Assembly: GCA_001314625.1 (NCBI GenBank)
Contig: LJSH01000001.1
Location: 186,001 to 250,000 of the forward strand
Direction: 5' to 3'
Length of the DNA stretch: 64,000 nt
Source of the DNA: Oceanicaulis sp. HLUCCA04
GTDB taxonomy: Bacteria; Pseudomonadota; Alphaproteobacteria; Caulobacterales; Maricaulaceae
Part shown: piece by piece, positions 1-13,784 of the stretch
Layout of the letters: each line of letters opens with the position of its first letter
Numbering within the stretch: the first letter of the stretch is position 1
Position numbers and translations under genes: made by a program
The notes under the pieces: generated by a model
Told to the model about the DNA's origin: nothing
The model's database searches: none
The model's input: the letters and a program-made list of their open reading frames with translations, nothing else

Positions 1-4
1 TGCC

Positions 5-712
5 GTGACGCGCCATACGCCGATCATCTGCGTGGTCGATCCTGATACGCCGCAGGACATGGTCCGCGCACTTGATCTGGGCGTCAGTGACGTTGTCATG
101 CGCCCGGTTGATCCCGGTGAGCTGGCCGCACGGCTCAACACTCAGCTCAAGCGCAAGCGCTATGCCGAACAGCTGCGCGAGCGGCTGGAAGAGAGCCTGG
201 AGATGGCGGTCATTGATCCGCTGACTGGGCTATACAACCGGCGTTATCTGGGTTCGCGCCTGCGTCAGGCCGTCGATGCCTGGGAGGCGAGCGCCGAATC
301 AGTCTCGATCATCCTGTTTGATATCGACCATTTCAAACGCATCAACGACACGTGGGGCCATCAGGCGGGTGACGAGGTGCTGCGCGCCTTTACCGAACGG
401 ATGAATGGCCAGCTGCGCGCCCTTGATATTGCCGGGCGTCATGGCGGCGAGGAATTCATGGTCGTGCTGGCAGGTGCCAGCGAGCGCGAGGCGATGGAAG
501 CCGCCGAGCGCGTGCGCGCGGCGATCGCCCGCGCCCCGTTTGAAGTGGCCAGTGCCGGCATCACCGTGGATGCAACAACCAGTGCGGGCGTCGCCGAGAT
601 CCGGCATGGTGATACGCCAGAAAGCCTTGTTGCGCGAGCAGATGCGGCGCTCTACCAGGCCAAGGCATCAGGGCGCAATCAGGTCATCGTGGCACAGAAA
701 AAGGCCGCGTGA
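5..712 (+). CDS. pleD: Response regulator/diguanylate cyclase PleD, C-terminal part (gene begins upstream of the window)
   Basis: GGEEF active site with RALD inhibitory-site motif five residues upstream; REC-like segment VVDPDTPQDMVRALDLGVSDVVMRPVDPGEL then DPLTGLYNRRY, as in PleD. Confidence 0.85.
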   Translation: MTRHTPIICVVDPDTPQDMVRALDLGVSDVVMRPVDPGELAARLNTQLKRKRYAEQLRERLEESLEMAVIDPLTGLYNRRYLGSRLRQAVDAWEASAESVSIILFDIDHFKRINDTWGHQAGDEVLRAFTERMNGQLRALDIAGRHGGEEFMVVLAGASEREAMEAAERVRAAIARAPFEVASAGITVDATTSAGVAEIRHGDTPESLVARADAALYQAKASGRNQVIVAQKKAA

Positions 713-728
713 GCAACACGCGGCCTTT
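700..728 (+). terminator. Rho-independent terminator after pleD
   Basis: Perfect 12-bp stem AAAGGCCGCGTG / CACGCGGCCTTT with AGCAA loop, overlapping the pleD stop. Confidence 0.75.
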
Positions 729-761
729 CTCAAATCGATAAATACCTGAAAGCCGGCAGAT

Positions 762-929
762 CTACTTGATCTTGCCTTCTTTGAACTCGACGTGCTTGCG
801 CGCCACCGGGTCGTACTTTTTCAGCACGAGTTTCTCCGTCATGGTGCGGGCGTTTTTCTTGGTCACGTAGAAGTAACCCGTGCCAGCCGTCGAATTGAGG
901 CGGATCTTGATGGTTGTCGGCTTGGCCAT
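762..929 (-). CDS. rpmG: 50S ribosomal protein L33
   Basis: 55 aa: [55 protein letters not shown]. Confidence 0.95.
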   Translation of the reverse strand: MAKPTTIKIRLNSTAGTGYFYVTKKNARTMTEKLVLKKYDPVARKHVEFKEGKIK

Positions 930-1013
930 GTTACTCACCTGAAACTGGATTGCCGCAACAGGCTTGACCTGATGCTTCGCGAGCGCGCGAAAATACGCAT
1001 GTTCACATGGGTG

Positions 1014-2198
1014 TCAATGGCGCTGATGCGCTTGGCGCCGCCAGCTCTTGAGCGCCATCGGCAGGTAGATCGCCGCGATCAGGCTAAGCGCCAGCAGGAA
1101 ACCATGCGGGTCCAGCCAGTCCATTGCCAGCCCGCCCAGCGGCGGTCCAATGAGCGAGCCTGAGCCATAGGCGAAGATGAAGGCGGCATTGGCCGCCGCA
1201 AGCCGGCCTGCGCTGACGCGTTCGCCGATCACCGACAGCCCCACCGTGTAGTAGGCGCTGGCGAGGCCGATATAGAGGAAGATGAGCGGGAAGAGGGCAA
1301 AGCCGATCCCGCTGGAGGCTATGATGGCCAGCGGCACGATCACGGCAGCAACCGTTATCAGCGCCAGCGCGCGCATCCTTCCCGCCCGGTCGGCAAAATT
1401 GCCGATGGGGATTTGCAGGCACAAGGCACCGAGCGCACCGGCCGTCATTAACAATCCGATGAGGACGGTTGTCATCCCGATGCGCTCGCCATAGACGGGC
1501 ATCAGGGCAAAGAAGCTGTTTTCCAGCGCACCGAACAGGAAACCGGCAAGTATGGCCGCCGGCGCGAGCCGGGCGGTGGTCAGTATCGCCAGCGGGCTGC
1601 CCTCATCCTTGCTGGGCGGCACCAGGCCTGGCCCGCGCAGGAAAAGGACGGGCATCACGCCGGCGGCATATATCGCCGCCGCGGCGATCCAGGGTGCCCA
1701 CCCTTCAGACCCCAGCACAGCCAGCAAGAGCCCGCCCGATCCGAAACCGGCAGACAGCACAGTGGCGTAGACGGCCAGCAGCGAGGCGCGGCGTTCCGGC
1801 TTGGCGAGCTGATTGATCCAGGTTTCGCTGGCGATAAACACAATCGTGACAGCAATGCCGACGACGAAGCGGGCGGCAAACCAGACCCCGACATCGCGCA
1901 CGGCCGGGAAGATCAGAATGCCTGCGGCAATCAGCGCGAGACTGCCTGACAGCAGGATGCGCGGCGTGATGCGCGCGAACAGTCCGGGAATGAACGGTGT
2001 CGACAAAATCATCGCCAGTGCCGCTGCGGCGGCATTGGCACCCGCCACTGCGCCCGACCCCGTCATGTCCTCGAGATTCAGGGAGATGAGAGGCATCAGC
2101 AGGCCGAATCCGCATCCGGCCAGTCCACCGCACATGATGGTAACGAAGAGCGAGCGTGCGCGCGCATGAGACTCGCTGATGAGGAAATTCATGACCAT
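1014..2198 (-). CDS. MFS transporter
   Basis: Polytopic protein starting around MVMNFLISESHARARSLFVTIMCGGLAGCGFGLLMPLISL; the track ORF is over-extended at the N-terminus. Confidence 0.8.
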   Translation of the reverse strand: MVMNFLISESHARARSLFVTIMCGGLAGCGFGLLMPLISLNLEDMTGSGAVAGANAAAAALAMILSTPFIPGLFARITPRILLSGSLALIAAGILIFPAVRDVGVWFAARFVVGIAVTIVFIASETWINQLAKPERRASLLAVYATVLSAGFGSGGLLLAVLGSEGWAPWIAAAAIYAAGVMPVLFLRGPGLVPPSKDEGSPLAILTTARLAPAAILAGFLFGALENSFFALMPVYGERIGMTTVLIGLLMTAGALGALCLQIPIGNFADRAGRMRALALITVAAVIVPLAIIASSGIGFALFPLIFLYIGLASAYYTVGLSVIGERVSAGRLAAANAAFIFAYGSGSLIGPPLGGLAMDWLDPHGFLLALSLIAAIYLPMALKSWRRQAHQRH

Positions 2199-2206
2199 GG
2201 AGCCGT

Positions 2207-2836
2207 CTATAGCGGCGTCGCGCGCAGCCGTCCCGCCTGTTTTCGCACATGCAGTGGCGTGAAATTCATCCCTGCGCTTGCCGCGCTCGCCAGTGAGACA
2301 AATGGCGTCAGTTCGGCCTGCGCCAGACGTGCGGCCATGTCTGTTTGGCTTATCCAGACCGCCCGTCCGCCGGGTGTCACGGGAAAAAGCGCCTGCACCG
2401 CCCGCGCATGGGATATCGCAAACAGGCGCATATGCCACCGCTCCTGGCCGGTCTCGAACACGCTGCGACCCAGATACACAAGACCGCCCCGGTCCGGTGC
2501 CAGCCCATGCCGCGCAGCGCGTCCCCACAGGCCGGTCTGCGGTGTCATCGAGGCGACCCCGGATGCGGGTGAGGCAAACACCAGGCCCAGCTGCGCGTGC
2601 GCTGCATTCAGCGCGGCATCGCTAAAAGCTCTGGAAGATAGGCTCCGCACGCCTAGCAGGCGCGGCGGCAGGTCTGGACCAGGTCCGAAATCGACGGCCG
2701 TACGGGCGCTGACCGGGCAATAGGCAAGCGGCACGCTGCCCGGCAGAGCGGGCAGGGCGAACCGGCCGCTGGCGTGATCGACCACGAAAATACCAGCCGC
2801 CGGGCGTGCCCGCCGGGTCTGTGATGCGGCGCTCAT
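2207..2836 (-). CDS. Hypothetical protein, translationally coupled to the upstream NUDIX gene
   Basis: Open 209-aa frame; start overlaps the NUDIX stop by 4 nt; no recognised family. Confidence 0.55.
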   Translation of the reverse strand: MSAASQTRRARPAAGIFVVDHASGRFALPALPGSVPLAYCPVSARTAVDFGPGPDLPPRLLGVRSLSSRAFSDAALNAAHAQLGLVFASPASGVASMTPQTGLWGRAARHGLAPDRGGLVYLGRSVFETGQERWHMRLFAISHARAVQALFPVTPGGRAVWISQTDMAARLAQAELTPFVSLASAASAGMNFTPLHVRKQAGRLRATPL

Positions 2837-3558
2837 ATCTCGTCTACGCGCGGGCCTTTGGGCGTCACGCGTGCGCAGCGCACAGGGGCGGGCCCCTTCA
2901 TGTGTCCGGCCAGTTCAGAAAGGACGAAGCGGGTGATGATCGGCAGGTCCAGCGAGGCGGTATCCTCAAGTGATACCCAGCGCAAATCTTCCAGCTCTGC
3001 GGCCATGAAGCCGTCGGCGCGGCAGGCCACGCTCTCTTCGCGCGTGCGGAAGAACCAGGCGTCAAAACGGCGCGGACGGCCGGGCGGCGTGATGGCGCGC
3101 GCAACCAGTTCCAGCGGCGCGGCGGCCGGTGACAGCCCGGCTTGGGCAAAGGGCTGCCATTGCGGGCGCGGCCGTGCAATCGGGGCGCTTTCGCCGATCA
3201 GCAGGCCGGTTTCCTCGGCTGTTTCGCGGATCGCGGCAGCAGCGGCGGCGCGTGCCCGGCGTTCGCTCATGCAGCGGGTGAGAACTTCGCGTACCGGCTC
3301 TGCCGGTTCGCTGGCCAGCGGCGCGTAGCCATCGGCCCGGTCCACCCGTCCACCGGGAAACACGTATTTGCGCGGCATGAACACGTGTGCGCCCGAGCGC
3401 CGTCCCAGCAGGATTTCGGTCGTGCCGTTGGCGCGTTCACGCGTGAGGATGAGGGAGGCTGCCAGCGCAGGCTTGCGCACCGAGGGGTGCGGCTTCACGC
3501 CGGGCGCTTCCTTGCCTTCCGAGTGGCGCGTCGGATCGAAAGGGTGGGCTGTTGTCAC
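2833..3558 (-). CDS. NUDIX hydrolase
   Basis: PRKYVFPGGRVDRADG ... AAIRETAEETGLLIG, a NUDIX-box-like segment. Confidence 0.85.
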   Translation of the reverse strand: MTTAHPFDPTRHSEGKEAPGVKPHPSVRKPALAASLILTRERANGTTEILLGRRSGAHVFMPRKYVFPGGRVDRADGYAPLASEPAEPVREVLTRCMSERRARAAAAAAIRETAEETGLLIGESAPIARPRPQWQPFAQAGLSPAAAPLELVARAITPPGRPRRFDAWFFRTREESVACRADGFMAAELEDLRWVSLEDTASLDLPIITRFVLSELAGHMKGPAPVRCARVTPKGPRVDEI

Positions 3559-3571
3559 AGGGTCTGGTTCT

Positions 3572-5817
3572 CTATCGCCGTCTGGATTTATTGCCTCTGT
3601 CCCGGCCCGCCGGAGGACGTCCGCCCTTGCGGCGGCCCATCGGCTTTTTGCCCGGTTCCGGCTTGGTCAGTATGTCCACCAGCAAGCCGCCCGTCACGGG
3701 TGTGGCTTCGGCCAAACGCACATTGACGTTCATGCCCAGCCGGTAGGTTGCCCCGGTATTCTCGCCGATCAGTGCGTGCGCGGATGGATCATGATGGAAA
3801 TACTCCCGGCCCAGCCGCGAGATCGGGCAGAGCGCGTCTGCCCCGGTCTCGGTGAGGCGGATAAACGCGCCAAAGCGTGTGACGCCCGTAATGCGCCCTT
3901 CAAACTCCGCGCCCACGCGATCGGCCAGAAATGCGGCGATGAAGCGGTCGGTTGCGTCGCGTTCGGCGGCCATGGCCCGGCGTTCGTTCGAGGTCGTTTC
4001 CTCGGCGATCACCTGTAGCGACGCGCGCTCTTCGTCCGTCGTGCCGTCGCGGCCCAGCTTGAAGGCGTGGATCAGGGCGCGGTGGACGGTCAGGTCCGCA
4101 TAACGCCGGATGGGCGAGGTGAAATGGGCGTATTTTTCCAGATTGAGACCGAAATGGCCCAGATTGCGCGTATCGTAGATCGCTTGCGACTGACTGCGCA
4201 GCACCACCTCATTGACCGTCTCGTAGTGCGGCCCGCCCCTAGCCTGTGCCAGCACCTGATTGAACCGCTTGGTCGTCAGGCGTTCGCCGCGCGCCCAGCT
4301 TAAACCCACGGTCGGCAGGAAATCTGACAGCGCCTCGATCTTCTCGGTGCCTGGCTCGTCGTGAACACGATAGATGAGGGGCGTTTTTGCTGCCTCCAAT
4401 GCCTCGCCCGCGGCGACATTGGCCTGGATCATCATTTCCTCGATCAGCTTGTGCGCATCAAAGCGCTCGCGCCTCTCAATGGCGATCACCGATCCGTCCT
4501 CGCCGACGCGCACTTTGCGTTCTGGCGCGTCGATATCCAGCGGCTCGCGGACGTCACGCGCTTTTTTCAATGCTGCGTAAGCGCCCCAGAGCGGCTCCAG
4601 CACGTCCTTTTTTAGCGTTTCTGCCTTGCCCTTGCCGTTGCCATCAATGGCGGCCTGCGCATCTTCATAGGACAGGCCGGCCGCTGAGCGCATCCAGCCG
4701 CGCAGGAAGCGATGCGCTCGCTTGTTACCATTCTTGTCGAACACCATGCGCACGGCGAGGCACGGGCGGTTCTCGCCCTCACGCAGCGAACACAGATCAT
4801 TGGACAGACGCTCGGGCAACATCGGCACTACGCGGTCGGGCAGATAGACAGACACGCCGCGCTTTCTCGCCCCCTTGTCGAGCGCAGAGCCGCCTTGCAC
4901 ATAGGCGGCGACATCCGCGATGGCGACAATGACCACCCAGCCACCCTTGTTGGCCGGATCGTCATCAGGCGCCGCCCAGACGGCATCGTCATGGTCCCTC
5001 GCGTCAGCCGGATCGATAGTGATGAGCGGGATGCCGGTCAGATCTTCGCGGGTTCCGGCGGTGACGGGCTTGATCTTGCGCACTTCGCTTTCTTCAGCGT
5101 CGCCAAAGCCTTGGGGGATGCCATGCTCGGCAAGCGCGATGACCGAACCCGCACGCGGGCTGTCCGCGCTGCCCAGCACTTCTTCAATGGCGCCGGTTTT
5201 CGGGCCGTGGGCGCGCTCTGACGCCAGCCGCACCATCACCAGATCGCCGTCTTTTGCGCCGGTGCCTTCGCCCTTGGCCGGTATCAGCTCGTGCTTGGTG
5301 CGCCGGTCGACGGGGACAAGGCGTGCGCCGCCGCGCCCGCTATCGCGATAGACGCACAAAATGCGGTGGGCGGACTTGCCCAGCGTGCGCATGACGCTGG
5401 CATAGTACTCGTCGCCGTCCTTTTCCAGGCGCGCGAGGAATTTGTCGCCAATGCCCAGCGCGCTCTCGCGCTTGCCGCCCTTGCCCTGACCAGGGGCCAG
5501 CCGGATGACCGGGCTGTCGCCGTCCACGCTCACCGCGCGGCAGATCATCTCGCCATCGACATCCCGGTCGACCACTTCCACCACCGTCACGGCGGGCAGG
5601 CCGCCACGTATCGTATAGGATTTCTGGCCGGTGCGTGTGATCTCGCCGTCATTCTCAAGGATTTTGAGTGCGGATTTCAGTGCGACTTTCGCATCGCCGC
5701 GAAGGCTGAGCGAGCGGGCAATCTCGCGCTTGGTGAAACGGCCTTCGCCCAGCCGGATCGCTTCGAGAACGGCCTCTCTAGTAAATCCGCCATCCTTGAA
5801 AGGATCGTGGGACTGGG

Positions 5818-5821
<4 letters not shown>
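3572..5821 (-). CDS. rnr: Ribonuclease R
   Basis: RNB domain (ITIDPADARDHDDAVWA; YAHFTSPIRRYADLTVHRAL) plus S1 domain; GTG start overlaps the topA TGA (GTGA). Confidence 0.92.
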
Positions 5822-8421
<2,600 letters not shown>

Positions 8422-8617
8422 GAAATGCGATACGCCCTTTGATCGTGAAGGAGGGGCAGGCCGCCCGGCGCGCGAAAGTGGGGGTGCTTCCCGTTCAAGT
8501 CAACATGGCCGCGTGCCACGCTTTTGCGACACACGCATAACGGGTATTAATTATAAATTGCACTTTAAGAATTTTGCGGCAGACTGTTCAGCAAGCAGAT
8601 CACACGGGCCCCCTCCC

Positions 8618-8827
8618 ATGAAGAATGATCCGATGGACTTGCCGCCCGGCACTTCGTCCAGCCTCGTTGCCGATTATCTGGTTGACCTGTTGCGGTCCTT
8701 GTCGGCCCTCGCGGAGGCCGCCGATCTTGCGCAGTCCAAGGCTGCAATAGACGACGCGCTCGAAGCGGTGCTCACGGAGAGTGCCAACAGCGATAGCAGC
8801 ACCGCGAAGATGCGGTCAGCAGGCTAG
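8618..8827 (+). CDS. Small acidic hypothetical protein (69 aa)
   Basis: MKNDPMDLPPGTSSSLVADYLVDLLRSLSALAEAADLAQSK...; AT-rich upstream segment; convergent 12-nt overlap with dprA. Confidence 0.4.
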   Translation: MKNDPMDLPPGTSSSLVADYLVDLLRSLSALAEAADLAQSKAAIDDALEAVLTESANSDSSTAKMRSAG

Positions 8828-9937
8828 CCGCACCATACCGCCCGGATCGACCTCGCAGCGTCCGGCCAGCTCAAGCTCGACCAGAGCGGCGGTCACAACG
8901 CGCGCCGGTGCGCCTGACAGTCTTACCAGCTCGTCGCGCGATATCGGCGCAGGCGAGAGCAGGGCGGCAATACGTTCGCGCACGGCATCGGTTGCGCCAT
9001 TATCATCTGCATCCAGCAAAGGTTCGTCCTCATAGCCATCTCGGCCCCGTTCGGTTACGGCGCTGCGGCGCAAGCCGGAGAGGATGGTGATGACATCGCT
9101 GGCGGACTCGATCAGGGCCGCGCCATCACGCAAAAGCCGGTTCGTGCCTTTGGCGCGCGGGTCCAGCGGCGAGCCGGGAACTGCCATCACCTCGCGTCCC
9201 TGTTCCAGCGCATAGCGCGCGGTAATGAGCGAGCCGGAGCGCTCGGCAGCCTCGACCACAACGACACCCATGGACAGGCCGGAGATCAGCCGGTTGCGGC
9301 GCGGAAAGTCGCGCGCCTGAGGGGAATAGCCCGGCGGGGATTCGCTGACCAATAACCCGTCACGGGCGATCGCGGCGTGAAGCTCGCGGTGTTCGGGCGG
9401 GTAGATGCTCGTCAGACCGCCTGCCAGCACGGCCACGGTGCCGGTACCAACGGTCGCTGCATGGGCGGCCCCGTCGATGCCGCGCGCCAGCCCGGAGACA
9501 ACGACAATGCCGTGTTCGCCGAGGCCTCGCGCCAGATCACCGGCAAAGCGCAAGCCGACGCCCGACGCACTGCGCGCGCCGACAATGGCGCAGGCCGTGC
9601 GGTCAGTCAGGTCCAGCGGCCCCAACGTGGTGATGACCGGCGGTGGCGGGTCCAGTGCGGCAAGGCCGTCGGGAAAATCCGGCTCGCACGCGCACAAGAG
9701 GCGTGCGCCTATCCGCTCCAGCCAGTCCTGCTCCGCTTCGGCTTCGTCGCGTGATGCGGGAACCAGCGCGGTCGAGCGCCCGCCCTTTTTTGCGAGCGCG
9801 GGCAACGCATCGAGCGCATCCTCGGCGGTTTTGAAGCGCTTGATCAGCTCGTTGAAAGTAACCGGGCCAACGCCGCGCGTGCGGGCAAGTCTCAGCCAGG
9901 CGGTGCGACCGGCGGGGCTGAGCTCGGCGCGTTTCAC
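8816..9937 (-). CDS. dprA: DNA-processing protein DprA
   Basis: Rossmann-like [28 protein letters not shown] and [45 protein letters not shown]. Confidence 0.95.
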   Translation of the reverse strand: MKRAELSPAGRTAWLRLARTRGVGPVTFNELIKRFKTAEDALDALPALAKKGGRSTALVPASRDEAEAEQDWLERIGARLLCACEPDFPDGLAALDPPPPVITTLGPLDLTDRTACAIVGARSASGVGLRFAGDLARGLGEHGIVVVSGLARGIDGAAHAATVGTGTVAVLAGGLTSIYPPEHRELHAAIARDGLLVSESPPGYSPQARDFPRRNRLISGLSMGVVVVEAAERSGSLITARYALEQGREVMAVPGSPLDPRAKGTNRLLRDGAALIESASDVITILSGLRRSAVTERGRDGYEDEPLLDADDNGATDAVRERIAALLSPAPISRDELVRLSGAPARVVTAALVELELAGRCEVDPGGMVRLAC

Positions 9938-10533
9938 GCCTTCTTCGCTCCGATGCGCGGTTCGTCACCGCGAAGCAGGCGCGCGATGTTCTCCTTGTGC
10001 CGCCACCACAGCAGCGCTGCGAGAAACAGCGCCAGCACGGCGACGTCCGGCCGGGCAAAGGCCAGCGCCAGCAGGGGCGCGATGGCCGACGCGGTCAGCG
10101 CGCTCAAGGACGATATCCGGAATACCAGGGCCATGCCCAGCCATGTGGCGCAGACCAGCAGGCCTACTGGCCAGAGCGCGGCCAGCAGGACACCGAGGAA
10201 GGTGGCAACGCCCTTGCCGCCCTTGAAGCCCAGCCAGACCGGGAAGCAATGGCCCAGAAATGCCGCGCCGCCCGCGATCAGCCCGGCGGCGGGCGATACG
10301 GCAAAGGTGAAGATCAGCGCGGCGATACCCGCCTTGCCGCTATCAAGCACCAGCGTGGCAAGCGCGAGGTCCTTGCGGCCGGTGCGCAGCACATTGGTCG
10401 CGCCGATATTGCCGGAGCCGACAGTGCGGATATCGCCCAGCCCGGCGAGCTTGACCAGCACCAGACCAAAGGGGATGGAGCCGAGCAGATAGCCGCCAAT
10501 GCCGGCGGGGATCAAAAACAGTTCTGCTGGCAC
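9934..10533 (-). CDS. plsY: Glycerol-3-phosphate acyltransferase PlsY (GTG start)
   Basis: [40 protein letters not shown] ... [15 protein letters not shown]. Confidence 0.94.
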   Translation of the reverse strand: MPAELFLIPAGIGGYLLGSIPFGLVLVKLAGLGDIRTVGSGNIGATNVLRTGRKDLALATLVLDSGKAGIAALIFTFAVSPAAGLIAGGAAFLGHCFPVWLGFKGGKGVATFLGVLLAALWPVGLLVCATWLGMALVFRISSLSALTASAIAPLLALAFARPDVAVLALFLAALLWWRHKENIARLLRGDEPRIGAKKA

Positions 10534-10538
10534 GACGC

Positions 10539-11822
10539 TTACTCCGCATACCCCGGACGGGCATACACAATGGCCCCGTCTACCACGCTCATCAAGACAC
10601 GGCCCTGGAGACGGCGGCCCGCGAAGGCGCTGGGGGCAGGGCTTTCCAGCCCGTCCTTGCCGTAAACATTGGGCGCAGCAGGGTCGAATAGCACCAGATC
10701 GGCCGGTGCGCCCTCGTACAGACGCCCTTGTGGCAGGCACAGCAGGTCCGCCGGATTGCTGGTGAGGGCCTTCAGCCCCGCCATCAACGGGAGCTGGCCG
10801 TCAGCATCGAGCATGCACAGGGCCGGGATCAGGGCCTCAAGGCTCGCCGAGCCCGGCGCGGCGTCAGAGAAGGGGTTGGCCTTGGCTTCCAGCGCGACGG
10901 GCGTGTGGTCAGAGACGATGATATCAATCAGCCCGTCATTGATGGCACCGAGCAACGCCAGACGGTCAGCTTCGCCGCGCAAGGGCGGGTCAAGCCGGTA
11001 GGCCGGATCAAGCCCGCCAATATCCACCTCGTTGAAGACAAGGTGGGTCAGCGGCGCGCTCGCGGCCAGCTCCAGTCCGCGCTTGCGGGCGGTTTTCAGC
11101 GCATCAAGGCCATCGGCAGTCGTCAGGCGTTCAAACAGGATGCGCGCGCCGGTCAGTTCGGCCAGTGCCGCCAGACGTTCCACGCCGAGGCGCTGGGAAA
11201 TGCCCGGACGGGTGGTGAGGCCCAACCGGACCGCCATTGCGCTTTCATGGGCCACAGTTCCCGCAGACAGGTGAATCTCTTCAGCCGTCAGCCCCACCCA
11301 GGCGTCGAACGCACTGGCATAGCTCAACAGATTGCGCAGGAAACGGGTGTCGGAAACAATCTCTCCGCCATCAGATACCAGCATCGCCCCGGCGCGCAGC
11401 ATCAGGCCGATCTCGGCCATCTCGCTCTGAGGCGTGTGCGTGCAGGCCGCCCCGAGGAGACGTACCGGCGATTGCAGGCCACGATAGCTTATCCACTCAA
11501 GGTCTTCGGGCCGGGTCAGGCCCGTGCCACTCGACGATGACAGGATGAGCGTGCCGACACCGGCGGCTGCGGCTGCCCGGATCGTTGTATCGAGATTTTC
11601 GATACCGGCCGCACCGGGTTCGCTGGCACGCGCACCGATATCGATGAGGGCCGGGCAGAGCACGGCGCCCTGCGCCTCAATGACTGTATCGCCATCTTGC
11701 GCTGTCAGGCCGGGGCCGATTTCCTCGATAACGCCGCCTGCAGCGCGCAGATCGCCTGCCGTTTCGCGGCCCGTCGCCGGATCCATCAGGCGTGCGCCAG
11801 AAATGAACAGCGCGCCGCTCAT
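10539..11822 (-). CDS. pyrC: Dihydroorotase
   Basis: Amidohydrolase-type ([21 protein letters not shown]); overlaps pyrB; could be the inactive PyrX-type paralogue because the canonical N-terminal HxH motif is not apparent ([12 protein letters not shown]). Confidence 0.75.
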   Translation of the reverse strand: MSGALFISGARLMDPATGRETAGDLRAAGGVIEEIGPGLTAQDGDTVIEAQGAVLCPALIDIGARASEPGAAGIENLDTTIRAAAAAGVGTLILSSSSGTGLTRPEDLEWISYRGLQSPVRLLGAACTHTPQSEMAEIGLMLRAGAMLVSDGGEIVSDTRFLRNLLSYASAFDAWVGLTAEEIHLSAGTVAHESAMAVRLGLTTRPGISQRLGVERLAALAELTGARILFERLTTADGLDALKTARKRGLELAASAPLTHLVFNEVDIGGLDPAYRLDPPLRGEADRLALLGAINDGLIDIIVSDHTPVALEAKANPFSDAAPGSASLEALIPALCMLDADGQLPLMAGLKALTSNPADLLCLPQGRLYEGAPADLVLFDPAAPNVYGKDGLESPAPSAFAGRRLQGRVLMSVVDGAIVYARPGYAE

Positions 11823-12781
11823 AACACTGTCTCCTGCTGGCCGCGTTCCGCGAGCAGTTCGAGCACCGCCATGCGAACCGCCACTCCGGCCTCGACCTGA
11901 TCCAGGATCACTGACACCGCCTCGTCATCGGCCAGCGCGGAGGTTATTTCGATGCCACGGTTCATCGGGCCGGGATGCATGACAATGCAGCCTTCATTGG
12001 CCAGCGACAGCCGCGTATGATCAACGCCATAGAGGGCCGCGTATTCGCGCGCCGACGGGATCAGGCCGGATTGCATCCGTTCGCGCTGCACGCGCAGCAC
12101 CATGACCGCGTCGCAGCCTTCTATCGCGGCCTCTACCGAGTGGAACACGCTTGCACCCCAACGGTCTGCGTCCGCAGGCAACAGGCTGGCCGGGCCGCAC
12201 AGGCGGATATCGGCATTCATCAACGAGAGCAGCGCCACGTTGGACCGCGCGACGCGCGAATGGAGAATATCGCCAATAATCGCAATACGCCTGCCGCCGA
12301 TATCGCCCAGATGTTCGGTCAGGGTGAACAGGTCCAGCAGGGCCTGTGTCGGGTGCTCATTGGCACCGTCCCCGGCATTGATCGTGGAGATTCCGGTCGT
12401 GCGCTGGAAAAATTCAGCCGCGCCAGGGCTGTGGTGGCGCACCACCAGAAGGTCCGGCTGCATCGCCGCCAGCGTGTTGGCCGTATCGGCCAGGCTTTCG
12501 CCCTTTTTCAGGGATGCATTGCCAGCGGAAAAATTGACGACATCCGCGCCCAGCCGCTTGGCCGCGATCTCGAAGCTTGCCAGCGTGCGCGTTGAGGCTT
12601 CGAAGAACAGATTGATTACCGTCAGCCCTTTAAGGCTGGGATGTTTCTTGTCTTCGGTCCGGTTACGGGAAAGGTGAGCGCGCGCGCTGTCGAAAATGAG
12701 TTCCAGATCAACGCGGTTGAGAGCGGACGCCGCTATCAGTCCGCGATGGGGGAAGGTGTAGCCGTGATCACCCTGTCCCAT
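11819..12781 (-). CDS. pyrB: Aspartate carbamoyltransferase catalytic subunit
   Basis: FFEASTRTLASFEIAAKRLGADVVNFS, HPTQALLDLFTL, MHPGPMNRGIEI. Confidence 0.95.
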   Translation of the reverse strand: MGQGDHGYTFPHRGLIAASALNRVDLELIFDSARAHLSRNRTEDKKHPSLKGLTVINLFFEASTRTLASFEIAAKRLGADVVNFSAGNASLKKGESLADTANTLAAMQPDLLVVRHHSPGAAEFFQRTTGISTINAGDGANEHPTQALLDLFTLTEHLGDIGGRRIAIIGDILHSRVARSNVALLSLMNADIRLCGPASLLPADADRWGASVFHSVEAAIEGCDAVMVLRVQRERMQSGLIPSAREYAALYGVDHTRLSLANEGCIVMHPGPMNRGIEITSALADDEAVSVILDQVEAGVAVRMAVLELLAERGQQETVL

Positions 12782-12845
12782 TCAAAACTCCGCCTCTCAT
12801 GCGGTTGCGCGGTATAGTGGTGTGCGCGCGTCCCGGCAATAGACC

Positions 12846-13784
12846 CTAACTCAAAAGCGTCAGCGCAGTGAGGACGGGCAGGGCAATCGCGCTTATCAGA
12901 ACCGTGAGCGTGATCATGCCGGCCGTGAGGCCCGTCTCGCCGTCGAACTCGGTAGCTACCGCATAGACGAAAGCTGCCGACGGACCGCCCAGAGCAAGGA
13001 CGAGTAGCGTTTGGGCGTTGCCATCGATGCCCAGCGCGCCTGCCCCGGCCAGTACCCCCAGCGGAATGGCCAGCGAGCGGATGGCCGCTGCGGTGAACAA
13101 CAGGCGGATGCGGCCTTTCAGGGCCGCAAAATCGAGCCCCGCGCCCATGCAGATCAGTACCAGCGCCAGTGAGCCGTAACCGGCAAGGTCCAGCGGAGAC
13201 AGCAGCGTCTCCACCGTTTCGGCCGACAGGAGAGGCGGCAATAGCGGCCAGACCAGCGCCGCCGCGACGGCCAGCAGGCACGCGATCAGAACCGGATCGG
13301 TGGCCAGCGCAGGCAGCGCCTTGCGCATGCCGCCCGCACGCGTGCCCGCGAACGCCATGACGATGATGATGGTGGCCAGCACCAGCGATGGCGTGGCAAT
13401 CGTACCCGTCCATTGCAGGGAGGCTTCCCCCTGCAGTCGATCTGCTAGGGTGAAGAAAAGCACCACATTCCAGACGCAGCACACCGCCACCAGAGCGGCC
13501 GTCTCGCGCGCGCTGGCTTTGAGAAGGCGCGCCATGCCCAGCGACAGAACCAGCGCCAGCGCTATGCCGCCGGCCGACAACGCAAGGACGGGCAGGGCGC
13601 CTGCCTGCATCAGGTCTGCGCGGGCAATGGTGACGAAGAGCACGCAAGGCAGAAGCACACGGTAGTTCAGCAAGTTGATCCCGCGCCACTGGCCGTCGGG
13701 AATGATCTGCCAGCGGCGCAGGGCGTAGCCGAGCGCCACCAGCACGAAAGCCGGAAAGAAGACGGCGAGTATCTGCAGGGTCAT
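12846..13784 (-). CDS. AEC family transporter
   Basis: Polytopic AEC-like protein (MTLQILAVFFPAFVLVALGYALRR...), paralogous to the next gene. Confidence 0.75.
   Translation of the reverse strand: MTLQILAVFFPAFVLVALGYALRRWQIIPDGQWRGINLLNYRVLLPCVLFVTIARADLMQAGALPVLALSAGGIALALVLSLGMARLLKASARETAALVAVCCVWNVVLFFTLADRLQGEASLQWTGTIATPSLVLATIIIVMAFAGTRAGGMRKALPALATDPVLIACLLAVAAALVWPLLPPLLSAETVETLLSPLDLAGYGSLALVLICMGAGLDFAALKGRIRLLFTAAAIRSLAIPLGVLAGAGALGIDGNAQTLLVLALGGPSAAFVYAVATEFDGETGLTAGMITLTVLISAIALPVLTALTLLS

Noticed and set aside
8547-8561. TTAATTATAAATTGC as a CtrA site
   Set aside because: The second half (TTGC) deviates too far from TTAA; more likely just an AT-rich promoter region.
10539-11822. 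Claim that pyrC here is a novel inactive dihydroorotase
   Set aside because: The N-terminal HxH motif seems absent, but PyrX-type pseudo-DHOase next to pyrB is already known; needs alignment before any novelty claim.
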